A stretch of 44,703 nucleotides of DNA from a virus, in the IMG/VR virus record IMGVR_UViG_3300021075_000323, positions 1 through 44,703 of that record; one strand, written 5' to 3'. Shown here in pieces: positions 25,121-31,888 of the stretch. How positions within the stretch are numbered: the stretch's first letter is position 1; the number at the start of each line of letters is the position of its first letter. The notes below the pieces were generated by a model. That model had not been told where the DNA came from. It did not search any database and worked only from the letters and a program-made list of their open reading frames with translations. The translations under genes and the position numbers were made by a program.

Positions 25121-25773
25121 AGTACGAGGCGGCTGCGGATTTCGTTGAGCACGGATTCCTTGTCGAAACCGGCGTCCTGTTTCACGCGGTCGCACCACGC
25201 GATGAATTCTTCCTGAGTGATGCGGAACCGATAGAGACCGACCGCAACGGTGACATCGCTCTTGTCGAGCTCCTTGTCATGGCGGTCGTCGTCATCCTCG
25301 TCACCGTCGTTGCCACTGGGATTGAGCAGTCCCTCGATGTCGGCAGGCTCGAAACCTGCGAGGATCGTGTCGAAGTCGATGGACTTCCATTCACTGGCAA
25401 TCTTTTCAAGTTCGTTAAGATCGACCGTGGATAGTTCGGCCAAACGGTTGTCTGCCACCAGCACGGCGAGTTCATCGTTCTCGCTGGCAAAGTCCTGATA
25501 GTCCACGGGCACGACTTCAACGCCGAGGTGCTTGGCTGCCATCAGGCGTCCGTGGCCGGAGACGATCAGACCGGTGAGCTTTGAAATCGTGATCGTCTGC
25601 CGCCAGCCGAAATAGCGGATGTTCTTGGCGAGCAGTTCGATCTGCCGCTGCGGGTGGGTGTTAGGATTGCGCGGGTTGGGCTTGAGTTCGCCCACCGGCA
25701 CGAGCTTGTCGAAGCTGCACCAGACTTCGATGCCATTGGCGAGTGTACGAGCTTTGGGAGAATGATCAGTCAT
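25117..25773 (-). CDS. ParB-like nuclease-domain protein
   Basis: A 218-residue protein. Residues about 20-110 carry the ParB N-terminal fold: ELKPNPRNPNTHPQRQIELL, YFGWRQTITIS, LIVSGHGRLMAAKHLGVEVVPVDYQ, then DNRLAELS. Proteins with this exact lead (NPRNPxxHxxxQI...SGHxRxxAA) accompany phage DNA methylases and terminases. The C-terminal part has an acidic linker (DGDEDDDDRHDKELDK) and a helical tail. Start at ATG 25773 with TTGACA 21 nt upstream; longer starts were rejected for this reason. Confidence 0.75.
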   Translation of the reverse strand: MTDHSPKARTLANGIEVWCSFDKLVPVGELKPNPRNPNTHPQRQIELLAKNIRYFGWRQTITISKLTGLIVSGHGRLMAAKHLGVEVVPVDYQDFASENDELAVLVADNRLAELSTVDLNELEKIASEWKSIDFDTILAGFEPADIEGLLNPSGNDGDEDDDDRHDKELDKSDVTVAVGLYRFRITQEEFIAWCDRVKQDAGFDKESVLNEIRSRLVL

Positions 25774-25790
25774 CGCCGTGGATGCGGCTG

Positions 25791-26456
25791 TCAACAGTCG
25801 CTGGCATCTAGCCAGGATTCCAGATCGGCCAGTGCGGCCCGTACGCATCCGCCAGAACCCACCGCGATCCGTAGTGAGGTCGCTTCATCGACCGGCCAGT
25901 GGCAGCGGAGCATGGTGGCGATGTCCTCGGTGGATGGGGCGGCGAGCTTGATCGACTGGAAGCGTGTTTGGAACCGCTCCGTTAGAAGGTCGAGTTGCAG
26001 GTTACTCGTGCCGATAACAGCCCGCCCTGATGGCATTCGGTCGAGGTAGCTCAGGAGCAGGTCCTGAGCATCCCGCGTGCAGCGGTCCATCTCGTTGATG
26101 ATTTTCACTGAGTAGACTCCGAAGAGCGAGCAGGTGCCGAGGCTGGACATCCACTGTTTCACGGTTTCGACCGTGACGAGCTTGCCGTTGAATTCCTCGA
26201 TGGCGAAGCGCGTGCCCGACAGCGTGTCGGCCACCATGTCCGCGATGCTGGTCTTGCCGACACCGGGCGGACCGTAGAGCAGGATCTTTACTGGAACGCT
26301 TGGATCATCGTGAAGCTTTTGCGCCTTGGTGACAAGTCGGCGTGCGACCGTGGCGGCTGGGCCGCAAAGGTCATCGGGTCTGATAGGTCGCCACGCCAGC
26401 GGTGGACTTGTGGGACATGGTGACGGTGTTGGTAGAATCTTGAAGGGTTGTGACAT
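25791..26456 (-). CDS. AAA+ ATPase (clamp-loader/RuvB-like)
   Basis: A 221-residue single AAA+ module: Walker A GPPGVGKT (62-69), Walker B-like VKIINEMDR (117-125, with Asn replacing the usual first acidic residue), sensor-1 VIGTSN, an Arg-finger region ERFQTRFQSI and a short C-terminal helical lid. It resembles a clamp-loader or Lon/RuvB-like ATPase reduced to the core. The start at 26456 lies within the preceding small gene (86-nt overlap); no Shine-Dalgarno site is seen, so the exact start is uncertain. A role in loading or remodelling a DNA or protein complex is inferred. Confidence 0.7.
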   Translation of the reverse strand: MSQPFKILPTPSPCPTSPPLAWRPIRPDDLCGPAATVARRLVTKAQKLHDDPSVPVKILLYGPPGVGKTSIADMVADTLSGTRFAIEEFNGKLVTVETVKQWMSSLGTCSLFGVYSVKIINEMDRCTRDAQDLLLSYLDRMPSGRAVIGTSNLQLDLLTERFQTRFQSIKLAAPSTEDIATMLRCHWPVDEATSLRIAVGSGGCVRAALADLESWLDASDC

Positions 26457-26610
26457 GGGGATCTTGGTTTTGGTTAGTGATGGCTTGAGCGACGGCCTTC
26501 GCGCCCTTGCGGTAGACGGTGACGGCGAGCAGTTCGCCATTCACCGTCACCGACCAGTAGCGCGTGGCGTAGCCATCGAGTTTGCGGTATTTTTCGACTG
26601 CGACTCTCAT
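26371..26610 (-). CDS. Small phage protein, unrecognised
   Basis: A 79-residue protein whose ATG overlaps the upstream stop (TGATG). The first 45 residues look like a compact beta-alpha domain (LDGYATRYWSVTVNGELLAV, then GAKAVAQAITNQ); the remaining part overlaps the AAA+ gene and is low complexity. It belongs to the same operon. Function unknown. Confidence 0.55.
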   Translation of the reverse strand: MRVAVEKYRKLDGYATRYWSVTVNGELLAVTVYRKGAKAVAQAITNQNQDPHVTTLQDSTNTVTMSHKSTAGVATYQTR

Positions 26611-26945
26611 CAGAAGTTGTAGTCGTGGAAGTGGTAACGGCCTGGGATGACCGCCTCGCCGTTGGTGGTGCGGAAGTTGCCGTCCTTGCGCAGGCTGGCG
26701 CGATGAATCACACCTTGCGGATTCGGCTGATAGACATACCGCTGTTCGGCGTTGTTCACGCAGTGGCCGGCGAATCCGCCAGGGATGAACTTGGGTTTCC
26801 AGCCGTCGAGCGTGGCGGTGTCTTCCTGCATCCAGACGGTCTTGCCGCTGGGGCTGACGCGAATCACCGTGCAGGCGGTTCGGTCAGAGTAGTGGCAGAC
26901 GGTCGCGCCATCGACGGTGGTCGGTTTCCAGTCGGAGACACTCAT
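26610..26945 (-). CDS. Small phage protein, unrecognised
   Basis: A 111-residue protein. The start at 26945 (MSVSDWKPTTVDGATV) makes an ATGA overlap with the upstream gene. It is beta-rich with repeated His/Tyr (HYSDRTACTVIRVSPSGKTVW, GRYHFHDYNF). The pattern VIRVSPSGKTVWMQED recalls small phage proteins of unknown role. No catalytic motif is recognised. Confidence 0.55.
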   Translation of the reverse strand: MSVSDWKPTTVDGATVCHYSDRTACTVIRVSPSGKTVWMQEDTATLDGWKPKFIPGGFAGHCVNNAEQRYVYQPNPQGVIHRASLRKDGNFRTTNGEAVIPGRYHFHDYNF

Positions 26946-27439
26946 TTGCCCCACCCCTCTCTCCGACTGCGAGTTTTGAGCGTGTTAGGTGAGAGGTTGA
27001 AATGCTCGGCGGTCTGTTTCACGCTGCGGCATTCGAGCCAGTAGGCTTTCACCTGCGACCAGTGGTCGTCGCCGTGACCGGGATTGCCGACCTTCTTGGC
27101 GGGCTTGGGCGGCGTGGCTTCTGCGGGCGTTGGTTCGGGCTCAACCGCGTCGGCAAACGCGTCGTAACGTCCCGGGCTAGCCTCGGGGTCTGGTCTGATG
27201 AGCGGCACGATATTCACGGCAGGCGTGGCGTTGCTGCCCTCGGCGAGGATTTCCGCGACGATCTCGCGGATCAGTAGCACCGGTATTTCGGTGATGGTGA
27301 AGACCAGTCCGTTGAGCGTCTTGCGCCCGATGGACTGCTTGAGGAACTTCAAGGCTTCGCCGCGTGTGCGACCTTGAAAGCGGCCTTCGAATACGTTGGT
27401 GTCCTTGTCGTCGCAGACGATCCAATACAGTTTGTTCAT
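26942..27439 (-). CDS. Phage protein with C-terminal helix-turn-helix
   Basis: A 165-residue protein. The N-terminal 85 residues are an unrecognised alpha/beta part (KLYWIVCDDKDTNVFEGRF), joined by a Pro/Glu-rich linker to a C-terminal helix-turn-helix (HWSQVKAYWLECRSVKQTAE, then HFNLSPNTLKTRSRREGW). That HTH resembles the DNA-binding part of small terminase and transposase-like proteins. It probably binds phage DNA, for regulation or packaging. No TTGAC motif at the right distance (TTGAAC at 16 nt). Confidence 0.55.
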   Translation of the reverse strand: MNKLYWIVCDDKDTNVFEGRFQGRTRGEALKFLKQSIGRKTLNGLVFTITEIPVLLIREIVAEILAEGSNATPAVNIVPLIRPDPEASPGRYDAFADAVEPEPTPAEATPPKPAKKVGNPGHGDDHWSQVKAYWLECRSVKQTAEHFNLSPNTLKTRSRREGWGK

Positions 27440-27451
27440 CGTGGTGTTAGT

Positions 27452-27754
27452 TCAATGGTTGGGGTTGGTGACGTTGCCGTCGGTGTCGATCCGGACGCTG
27501 AACACCAGCAGTCCGAATTTGGTTGGCTTGGCGAAGTCAGCGCGGAACTCGCGGGCATGAATGCCGGCCATCAAATCGACTGGCAGGATGCGCCGGACGG
27601 TGAAGCCGTTATTCTCAAATCCACGAATGCCTTGTTGCATCGCATTGGTCAGGTAGTTGTTAGGAATGGATACTGTTGTCATAGCATCCCTCATCTGCCC
27701 GTCTGATCGGGCACGTCCATGTCTTTTTTCGTCTTTCTGTTGGAGAACTTTCAT
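27452..27754 (-). CDS. Small phage protein, unrecognised
   Basis: Up to 100 residues. ATG 27754 overlaps the upstream stop (ATGA), but an internal ATG at 27682 (MTTVSIPNNYLTNAMQQG) is preceded by GAGGG at Shine-Dalgarno distance and gives 76 residues. The sequence between the two candidate starts is one copy of a 54-bp direct repeat, so the shorter form with a regulatory leader is possible. The core has a beta-rich middle (FTVRRILPVDLMAGIHAREF) and no known domain. Confidence 0.5.
   Translation of the reverse strand: MKVLQQKDEKRHGRARSDGQMRDAMTTVSIPNNYLTNAMQQGIRGFENNGFTVRRILPVDLMAGIHAREFRADFAKPTKFGLLVFSVRIDTDGNVTNPNH
27685..27738. repeat. 54-bp direct repeat, copy 1
   Basis: Shares 44 of 54 positions with 28801-28854, in blocks of 15, 6, 9 and 14 identical bases around an 8-base divergent core. 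In this copy the core region forms a 6-bp hairpin on the minus strand (TGCCCG, loop ATCAGA, CGGGCA). It ends a few bases upstream of the ATG at 27682. Confidence 0.75.
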
Positions 27755-28452
27755 GACGGAAGTGGGCGGTTGATTTGGATGGTGCGGCCTTTGGTTTCAC
27801 CGGCGGTGTAGCTGCCCGAATGCAGGCGGCGTGATCGGGTATTGCGGTTGAGGAGCTTGCCGTAATTGTCCTCGACGTAGCGGGTGATCACCGCCTGCTG
27901 GTCCACGACGACGAGTCCGTATGCTTGCCGTTGTTCGGTGGCGTAGGATTGCTCGGCCCGTTGCTTGGCCGCTTTGAGTTCGGCATTGAGCCCGTCACGC
28001 AGCCCCCGGTAGTAGGATGCCTTGTCCGGATTGGCATGCATCCGCTTGAACTCGTTCCAACAGCGGAAGAAGGTCTGCCGCAGGTAGTTGAAGGCAAAGA
28101 TGGCGAAGTCGATGTCGGCGGCGGCACCGATGATGTCCACCGGAGTCCCCTTCCCGCTCGGCATCAAGATGGTCTTCACGTTGAAGTGCGACTGCAGGAT
28201 CGAGAGGATCATCAGGTCTGCCGGGTTAAGCGTCTTCGGCAGATCGACCTTGCCCTTGTTGACGGTGAACGATCCGCCGCCCGACTCGCCGCGTTCCATG
28301 CGGAGCAGCGCCGAGTCGATGTTATGGCGAGTCATTAGTTCCTGCGCCTTGGCCAGCGCCACTTTCGCTTCGTTCTCGGTGGAGCCACGGGAGCGGTCGG
28401 CCAGTCGGAGGAGCTTGCGGATTTTTTCGAGGATTTCGGATTCGGATTTCAT
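27751..28452 (-). CDS. DUF2786 family protein
   Basis: A 233-residue protein with the DUF2786 N-terminal signature: EILEKIRKLLRLADRSRGST, NEAKVALAKAQELMTRHNID. The central region (DIIGAAADIDFAIFAFNYLRQTFFRCW) and the tail of charged helices also fit the family. The function of these proteins is unknown; they are common in phages and mobile elements. It ends with an ATGA overlap into the next gene. Confidence 0.75.
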   Translation of the reverse strand: MKSESEILEKIRKLLRLADRSRGSTENEAKVALAKAQELMTRHNIDSALLRMERGESGGGSFTVNKGKVDLPKTLNPADLMILSILQSHFNVKTILMPSGKGTPVDIIGAAADIDFAIFAFNYLRQTFFRCWNEFKRMHANPDKASYYRGLRDGLNAELKAAKQRAEQSYATEQRQAYGLVVVDQQAVITRYVEDNYGKLLNRNTRSRRLHSGSYTAGETKGRTIQINRPLPS

Positions 28453-28471
28453 GGGATCTCAGGGGTTGGGG

Positions 28472-28762
28472 TTAGGTGTCCTCGTCGGGCAGGCCTGCGG
28501 TGATGACATCCACCGGGACGTGGGTGGAGCCGCGAGTGTCGCAGAGGTCGACGTAGCGGATCTTCGCGGCCTTGAGTTCGCCTCGGGCGGTGTCGAGGTC
28601 GTCCCAGCATTCGAGGAAGACCCGACGCGGACGACCGGCGAGAACCGAGCTGCGTTCGTAGGTCGAGTGACCGTAGAGCGTTGGCATGTTAGATCGATAG
28701 GTTTCACCGCGTCCGTATTCAAGGGTCAGGAGGCGATGCTGTTTGATATATTCAATGTCCAT
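28472..28762 (-). CDS. Small phage protein, unrecognised
   Basis: A 96-residue protein (MDIEYIKQHRLLTLEYGRG). First gene of this leftward block, divergent from the amidoligase cassette. The frame stays open upstream to a TTG at 28825, through the second copy of the 54-bp repeat, so a longer product is conceivable. The C-terminus (AKIRYVDLCDTRGSTHVPVD) suggests a small alpha/beta fold. Function unknown. Confidence 0.5.
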   Translation of the reverse strand: MDIEYIKQHRLLTLEYGRGETYRSNMPTLYGHSTYERSSVLAGRPRRVFLECWDDLDTARGELKAAKIRYVDLCDTRGSTHVPVDVITAGLPDEDT

Positions 28763-28800
28763 GGTGTTGTGTGTTAGAATCAGCGCTATGTCGCTTTCAT

Positions 28801-28854
28801 CATCCCTCATCTGCCAGTCTGACAACTTGAGTCCATGTCATTTTTCGTCTTTCT
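28801..28854. repeat. 54-bp direct repeat, copy 2
   Basis: Second copy of the element at 27685-27738, same orientation, 1,116 bp away. The minus-strand reading frame matching copy 1 is interrupted by TGA here, which favours a DNA or RNA element over a duplicated protein segment. Confidence 0.75.
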
Positions 28855-28942
28855 TTTTGCGGCATGTTAGACTCGCGATTGGCATGCCTCTTGACCCTCA
28901 CGATGCGTGCCAATTCCAGGGCATTCGGAGCGATTCAACTTC

Positions 28943-28960
28943 TGTCTTTTTTCATCTAAC
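28943..28960. repeat. Partial third copy of the 54-bp repeat
   Basis: TGTCTTTTTTCATCTAAC resembles the T-rich end of the two longer copies (TGTCTTTTTTCGTCTTTC in copy 1). It lies 47 bp upstream of the amidoligase start. Confidence 0.4.
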
Positions 28961-29006
28961 TCCACTTAGCCATGGACGTGAGGTGGCACTCTGGCAGATA
29001 TTAACC

Positions 29007-29813
29007 ATGACAACGCAAACTATGTCCCGCCGCTTCGGAGTTGAGATTGAATTCCTCTCCACCATCACCAAAGAGCAAGCCGCCGCGAGTCTGAGAGCCG
29101 CCGGCATCCGAGTTGAATCTTCCTACTACACCCACGACACCACCCCCTATTGGAAGATCGTGGTGGATGGCTCCTGCGGTTTAGAACTCGTCTCGCCGGT
29201 TCTCGAAGGCGAGGCCGGTATCGAGGAAGTTAGAATCGCCGCCGCCGCACTGGAAGCCGCCGGAGCCACGGTGGATAAGCGCTGCGGACTTCACGTCCAT
29301 TTCGATGCCCGCTCGATGAATCTCAAAGCGGTCAAGAACCTCTTCAAACTCTGGCTCAAATTCGAGGACGTGCTCGATACGTTTCAACCGCAGTCACGCC
29401 GGGGCAATAACAACACCTACTGCCGCACCAACCTTGATGACATCATCACCGACGCCGGGAATCATCGAAACCAATGCTCCCAGATGTTCCGTAAGATCGA
29501 CGCCTGCCGAAACATGGATCAGATGAAGCAGCTATACCCCTGCCGCTACCGGAAGCTCAACATCCATTCATACTTCCGCCATCAAACGCTCGAAGTCCGC
29601 CACCATTCAGGGACCACCGATCCCGACAAGATCACCAACTGGGTGCGGTTGATGGCCCGCCTGTTTGACGCCGCCGAATCCGCCGCCACCGTTCGCAACC
29701 GCCCCGAGGACAACGGAGTCGGAATGCCCCGTATGAAGTGGTTCTTCCAAGCAATCGAGGCCAAGGGACTCACGAAATTCTACGCCGCCCGCGCCAAAAA
29801 ACTCGCCGCCTGA
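29007..29813 (+). CDS. Amidoligase family (ATP-grasp-like ligase) protein
   Basis: A 268-residue protein matching the phage-type amidoligase_2 pattern: RRFGVEIEF (9-17), YWKIVVDGSCGLELVSPVLE (48-67), CGLHVHFDAR, then RRGNNNTYCR and RKLNIHSYFRHQTLEVRHHS. These enzymes are predicted to join carboxyl and amino groups using ATP, with targets such as peptides, cell wall or protein tags. Start at ATG 29007 or 29022; neither has a Shine-Dalgarno site. It leads a three-gene rightward cassette divergent from the surrounding minus-strand genes. Confidence 0.8.
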   Translation: MTTQTMSRRFGVEIEFLSTITKEQAAASLRAAGIRVESSYYTHDTTPYWKIVVDGSCGLELVSPVLEGEAGIEEVRIAAAALEAAGATVDKRCGLHVHFDARSMNLKAVKNLFKLWLKFEDVLDTFQPQSRRGNNNTYCRTNLDDIITDAGNHRNQCSQMFRKIDACRNMDQMKQLYPCRYRKLNIHSYFRHQTLEVRHHSGTTDPDKITNWVRLMARLFDAAESAATVRNRPEDNGVGMPRMKWFFQAIEAKGLTKFYAARAKKLAA

Positions 29814-29821
29814 TTTCCACT

Positions 29822-30100
29822 ATGCCAAACGAAACCATGAACACCGAATACCACACCATCGACGGAGCGACGTTCTCCGCCGCCGACCCGACCGACCTGA
29901 TGACCAAGCTTCGTCGGGACAGCTTCAACCCGGAAGCCGACCTGCCATCCTACTGCCGTGCCACTGCACGTGCGTCCAAGATGCAGACCGGAAAACCACA
30001 CCGAGCTTGGCCGCCCAAGGTGCTGGTCGAAGACATGCTTGCCTCTGGACTCATCGCCACTGGCAAGCGCCATCCGGAATGGGGAACCTCTAACGACTGA
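29822..30100 (+). CDS. Small protein of the amidoligase cassette
   Basis: A 92-residue protein (MPNETMNTEYHTIDGATFSA) 8 nt after the amidoligase stop; MNTEYH at 29837 is an alternative start. The motif IDGATFSAADPTDLMTKLRR and a C-terminal VEDMLASGLIATGKRHPEW are typical of small conserved phage and plasmid proteins found beside amidoligases. Role unknown; possibly a substrate or partner of the ligase. Confidence 0.55.
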   Translation: MPNETMNTEYHTIDGATFSAADPTDLMTKLRRDSFNPEADLPSYCRATARASKMQTGKPHRAWPPKVLVEDMLASGLIATGKRHPEWGTSND

Positions 30101-30106
30101 ACGGCC

Positions 30107-30385
30107 ATGGCGTACCGAATCATGCAACCACGCTTCCCACTAGGAAGAACCGTGGCGACTCCCACCGTGATGGCACTCAGCATCGACCTCGCATCCTACA
30201 TGCACCGCCACCACTGCGGCGACTGGGGAGACCTTGGTGACGAGGACAAGCAGGCGAACGAGGAGGCTCTAACCAACAGCGACCGCATCCTGAGCTGCTA
30301 CCAAGTCGGTGGTGGCAGACGCATTTACATCATCACCGAGGCGGATCGCAGTTCGACGTGTGTGATGTTCCCGGAAGAGTATTGA
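30107..30385 (+). CDS. Conserved plasmid/phage-associated small protein
   Basis: A 92-residue protein with a highly characteristic C-terminal half: HHCGDWGDLGDEDKQANEEA, SDRILSCYQV, RRIYIITEADRSST, then the terminal FPEEY. I recognise this GDWGDL...ITEADRS...PEEY pattern from small proteins on plasmids and integrative elements; no function is established that I know of. It is the last gene of the rightward cassette and converges on a leftward secreted-protein gene. Confidence 0.65.
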   Translation: MAYRIMQPRFPLGRTVATPTVMALSIDLASYMHRHHCGDWGDLGDEDKQANEEALTNSDRILSCYQVGGGRRIYIITEADRSSTCVMFPEEY

Positions 30386-30393
30386 TGATCAGT

Positions 30394-31131
30394 TCAGTTA
30401 TTGATGCAGACTACTGTACCATCACTATTGAACCATATGAGCCCATTGCCGAGCATCAACCCTCGATAATTATTCCAGAGATTTCTGGGCGGGTAACCGG
30501 AGACTTCTGTCACAAAATCCCGGAGGAAAACATCCGGATAGGTGGCCAGAAGCTGCCGCTTGTTCTGCAGCGTCTGCATTTTCCCCTTTATCGAAACCCG
30601 AATGGGGAACGAAATGCATGAAGCAACTGCTTCCTTGTCCCCATTTTTCAGGGAATCCCAGAACAATTTCATGCGTTTGTGCGTCTTTTCATCTGCTCCT
30701 TGCCCATAGAGGTTGCCCAATTCTCCGGCGCAGCTCCCGGTATGATCGAGAGTCACCTTGAGGCTGCTGGAACCGTCTATTTTGCTCCAACTGCCTTCGA
30801 TAGGTTCGGTTTTGAAGCTCGGCCCATCGGCATCCTGGTCTTTCCCGATCGGGGAATGGATGCGAAATTTGAATTCGGCCACCACTTTGCCGTCCTCGCC
30901 GTGCTCATGGAGTTCGAGAGTGGATCCTTGATTCTTGATTTCACCCGATAGCCGGATGTCCCTCATGTGTTTGTGATAAAAATACACACCGTCCACCTTG
31001 GTGTTTTCGAATTGAAGGGTCATGTCGAAGGCGTTTTTCCCGCCAAAATGTCCTGTGAATTTATATAGCCAAGCGCGAGCAGCCAGAGGTTGGCACCCCA
31101 TCATCAGAAGAATTATGAAGCAGCGAAGCAT
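30394..31131 (-). CDS. Predicted secreted or lipid-anchored protein
   Basis: A 245-residue protein with an N-terminal signal sequence (MLRCFIILLMMGCQPLAARA); the MMGC could act as a weak lipobox. The mature part has a beta-rich domain with VDGVYFYHKHMRDIRLSGEI, like short domains in secreted bacterial proteins that follow a YYY-x-L-x-G theme, and a C-terminal domain with RNLWNNYRGLMLGNGLIWF. Base composition is AT-richer than the flanking phage genes. It is a lysogenic-conversion candidate. Not a recognised family. Confidence 0.6.
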   Translation of the reverse strand: MLRCFIILLMMGCQPLAARAWLYKFTGHFGGKNAFDMTLQFENTKVDGVYFYHKHMRDIRLSGEIKNQGSTLELHEHGEDGKVVAEFKFRIHSPIGKDQDADGPSFKTEPIEGSWSKIDGSSSLKVTLDHTGSCAGELGNLYGQGADEKTHKRMKLFWDSLKNGDKEAVASCISFPIRVSIKGKMQTLQNKRQLLATYPDVFLRDFVTEVSGYPPRNLWNNYRGLMLGNGLIWFNSDGTVVCINN

Positions 31132-31170
31132 ATGGAATCTGATAGCTGGCAGAATACTTCACGACGAGAC

Positions 31171-31518
31171 CTATTTTTTGGCATGGTCGCGGACGCCACA
31201 CGACGACAAAAAATCCACAATCCGCTCGATGAAATCCACTTCTAGCTGGTGAGCTGTTAGTCGGATCACCGTCCAGCCTGCGAGCACGGCTTCGAGATAC
31301 TTCTCGGCGTCCTTCGCGTATCCCCCGCCCCGGTTGTGTCGGCCACCGCCTGGGATGAAGATTCCACCTTCGATCTCGATCAACGTCCGGCTTTCGATGT
31401 GTGCGAAGTCGGCGCGCCACCGACGGGAAGCATGGAACCTCACTTCCCGCTCCAGAGGCGGACCTTGCGCCACCCTCCAGAGTAGCAGAAACCTTGATTC
31501 TAACATGGATGCAGCCAT
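31171..31518 (-). CDS. PD-(D/E)XK-type small nuclease (DUF559-like)
   Basis: A 115-residue protein. The core reads FHASRRWRADFAHI, TLIEIEGGIFI, GRHNRGGGYAKDAEKYLEAV, GWTVIRLTAHQL. Asp in ADFA, Glu in EIEGG and the later Lys/Glu fit a Vsr/DUF559-like endonuclease fold. These occur in phages as junction-processing or repair enzymes. Start at ATG 31518 is chosen because TTGACT lies 21 nt upstream; an upstream TTG start is part of that motif. Confidence 0.65.
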   Translation of the reverse strand: MAASMLESRFLLLWRVAQGPPLEREVRFHASRRWRADFAHIESRTLIEIEGGIFIPGGGRHNRGGGYAKDAEKYLEAVLAGWTVIRLTAHQLEVDFIERIVDFLSSCGVRDHAKK

Positions 31519-31581
31519 TTCTCTAGCACTTGGAGTCAACGTCCCGACGCCCCGTTATGTGGGAAGTCGCGATGGCACATT

Positions 31582-31797
31582 TCACGGGAAATGGACACCG
31601 GTGCTAGAATCCCTGCGTAAGTCGTTGATCGTTAATAGATTCCTTGATTCCTCATGGGTATTTGAACCCATTTGAACCCCCGCCATCGCGGCGATCACAT
31701 CGGGTGTTAGGTCGATGGAGACTTGTCCGGGGATTTGAACCATGAACCTCGCGCCTTCGTTGAGGAGTCGGGAGATTCGTTGAACTGGAGTGGTCAT
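31582..31797 (-). CDS. Small phage protein, unrecognised
   Basis: A 71-residue protein (MTTPVQRISRLLNEGARFMV) starting 14 bp downstream of the tRNA-like element. Within its coding sequence are three TTTGAACC motifs (plus strand 31661, 31671, 31734), shared with the repeat region at 33.5 kb. Function unknown. Confidence 0.45.
   Translation of the reverse strand: MTTPVQRISRLLNEGARFMVQIPGQVSIDLTPDVIAAMAGVQMGSNTHEESRNLLTINDLRRDSSTGVHFP
31661..31680. repeat. Double TTTGAACCC motif (inverted copy of 33.5-kb repeat)
   Basis: Two 10-bp copies of the TTTGAACCC motif. In reverse complement, 18 of 19 bases match 33500-33518, so the two sites form a distant inverted repeat about 1.8 kb apart, bracketing the tRNA and three regulatory-type genes. 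Confidence 0.6.
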
Positions 31798-31811
31798 GAT
31801 GATTGGATGAG

Positions 31812-31883
31812 TGGTTGCAGGGGCGGGAATTGAACCCACAGAGGCGAGTGTATGAGGCTCGCCTGGGACCGTCCCTCCCTGCG
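31812..31883 (-). tRNA. tRNA-like element, CAU anticodon, initiator-like
   Basis: Minus strand, 72 nt including an encoded CCA. Acceptor CGCAGGG pairs with CCCTGCA apart from a C1-A72 mismatch, a hallmark of bacterial initiator tRNA. The anticodon loop is CTCATAC (CAU) on stem CGAGC/ACTCG, with a mismatch next to the loop, and the T-arm GTGGG-TTCAATT-CCCGC is intact. The D-arm is reduced to GGGA-CGG-TCCC, so the gene may be degenerate or need a non-standard fold. It lies between two minus-strand genes. Confidence 0.5.
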
Positions 31884-31888
31884 ATTGG

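Larger units (their letters stand above)
28763..29006. other. Divergent intergenic region with repeat copies
   Basis: 244 bp between the leftward small-gene block and the rightward amidoligase cassette. It contains the second 54-bp repeat copy, a third partial copy (28943-28960), and the 8-bp palindrome GGCATGCC at 28881-28888. A TTGACC at 28891 lacks a good -10 partner. It probably holds both divergent promoters, but I cannot place them. Confidence 0.5.
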
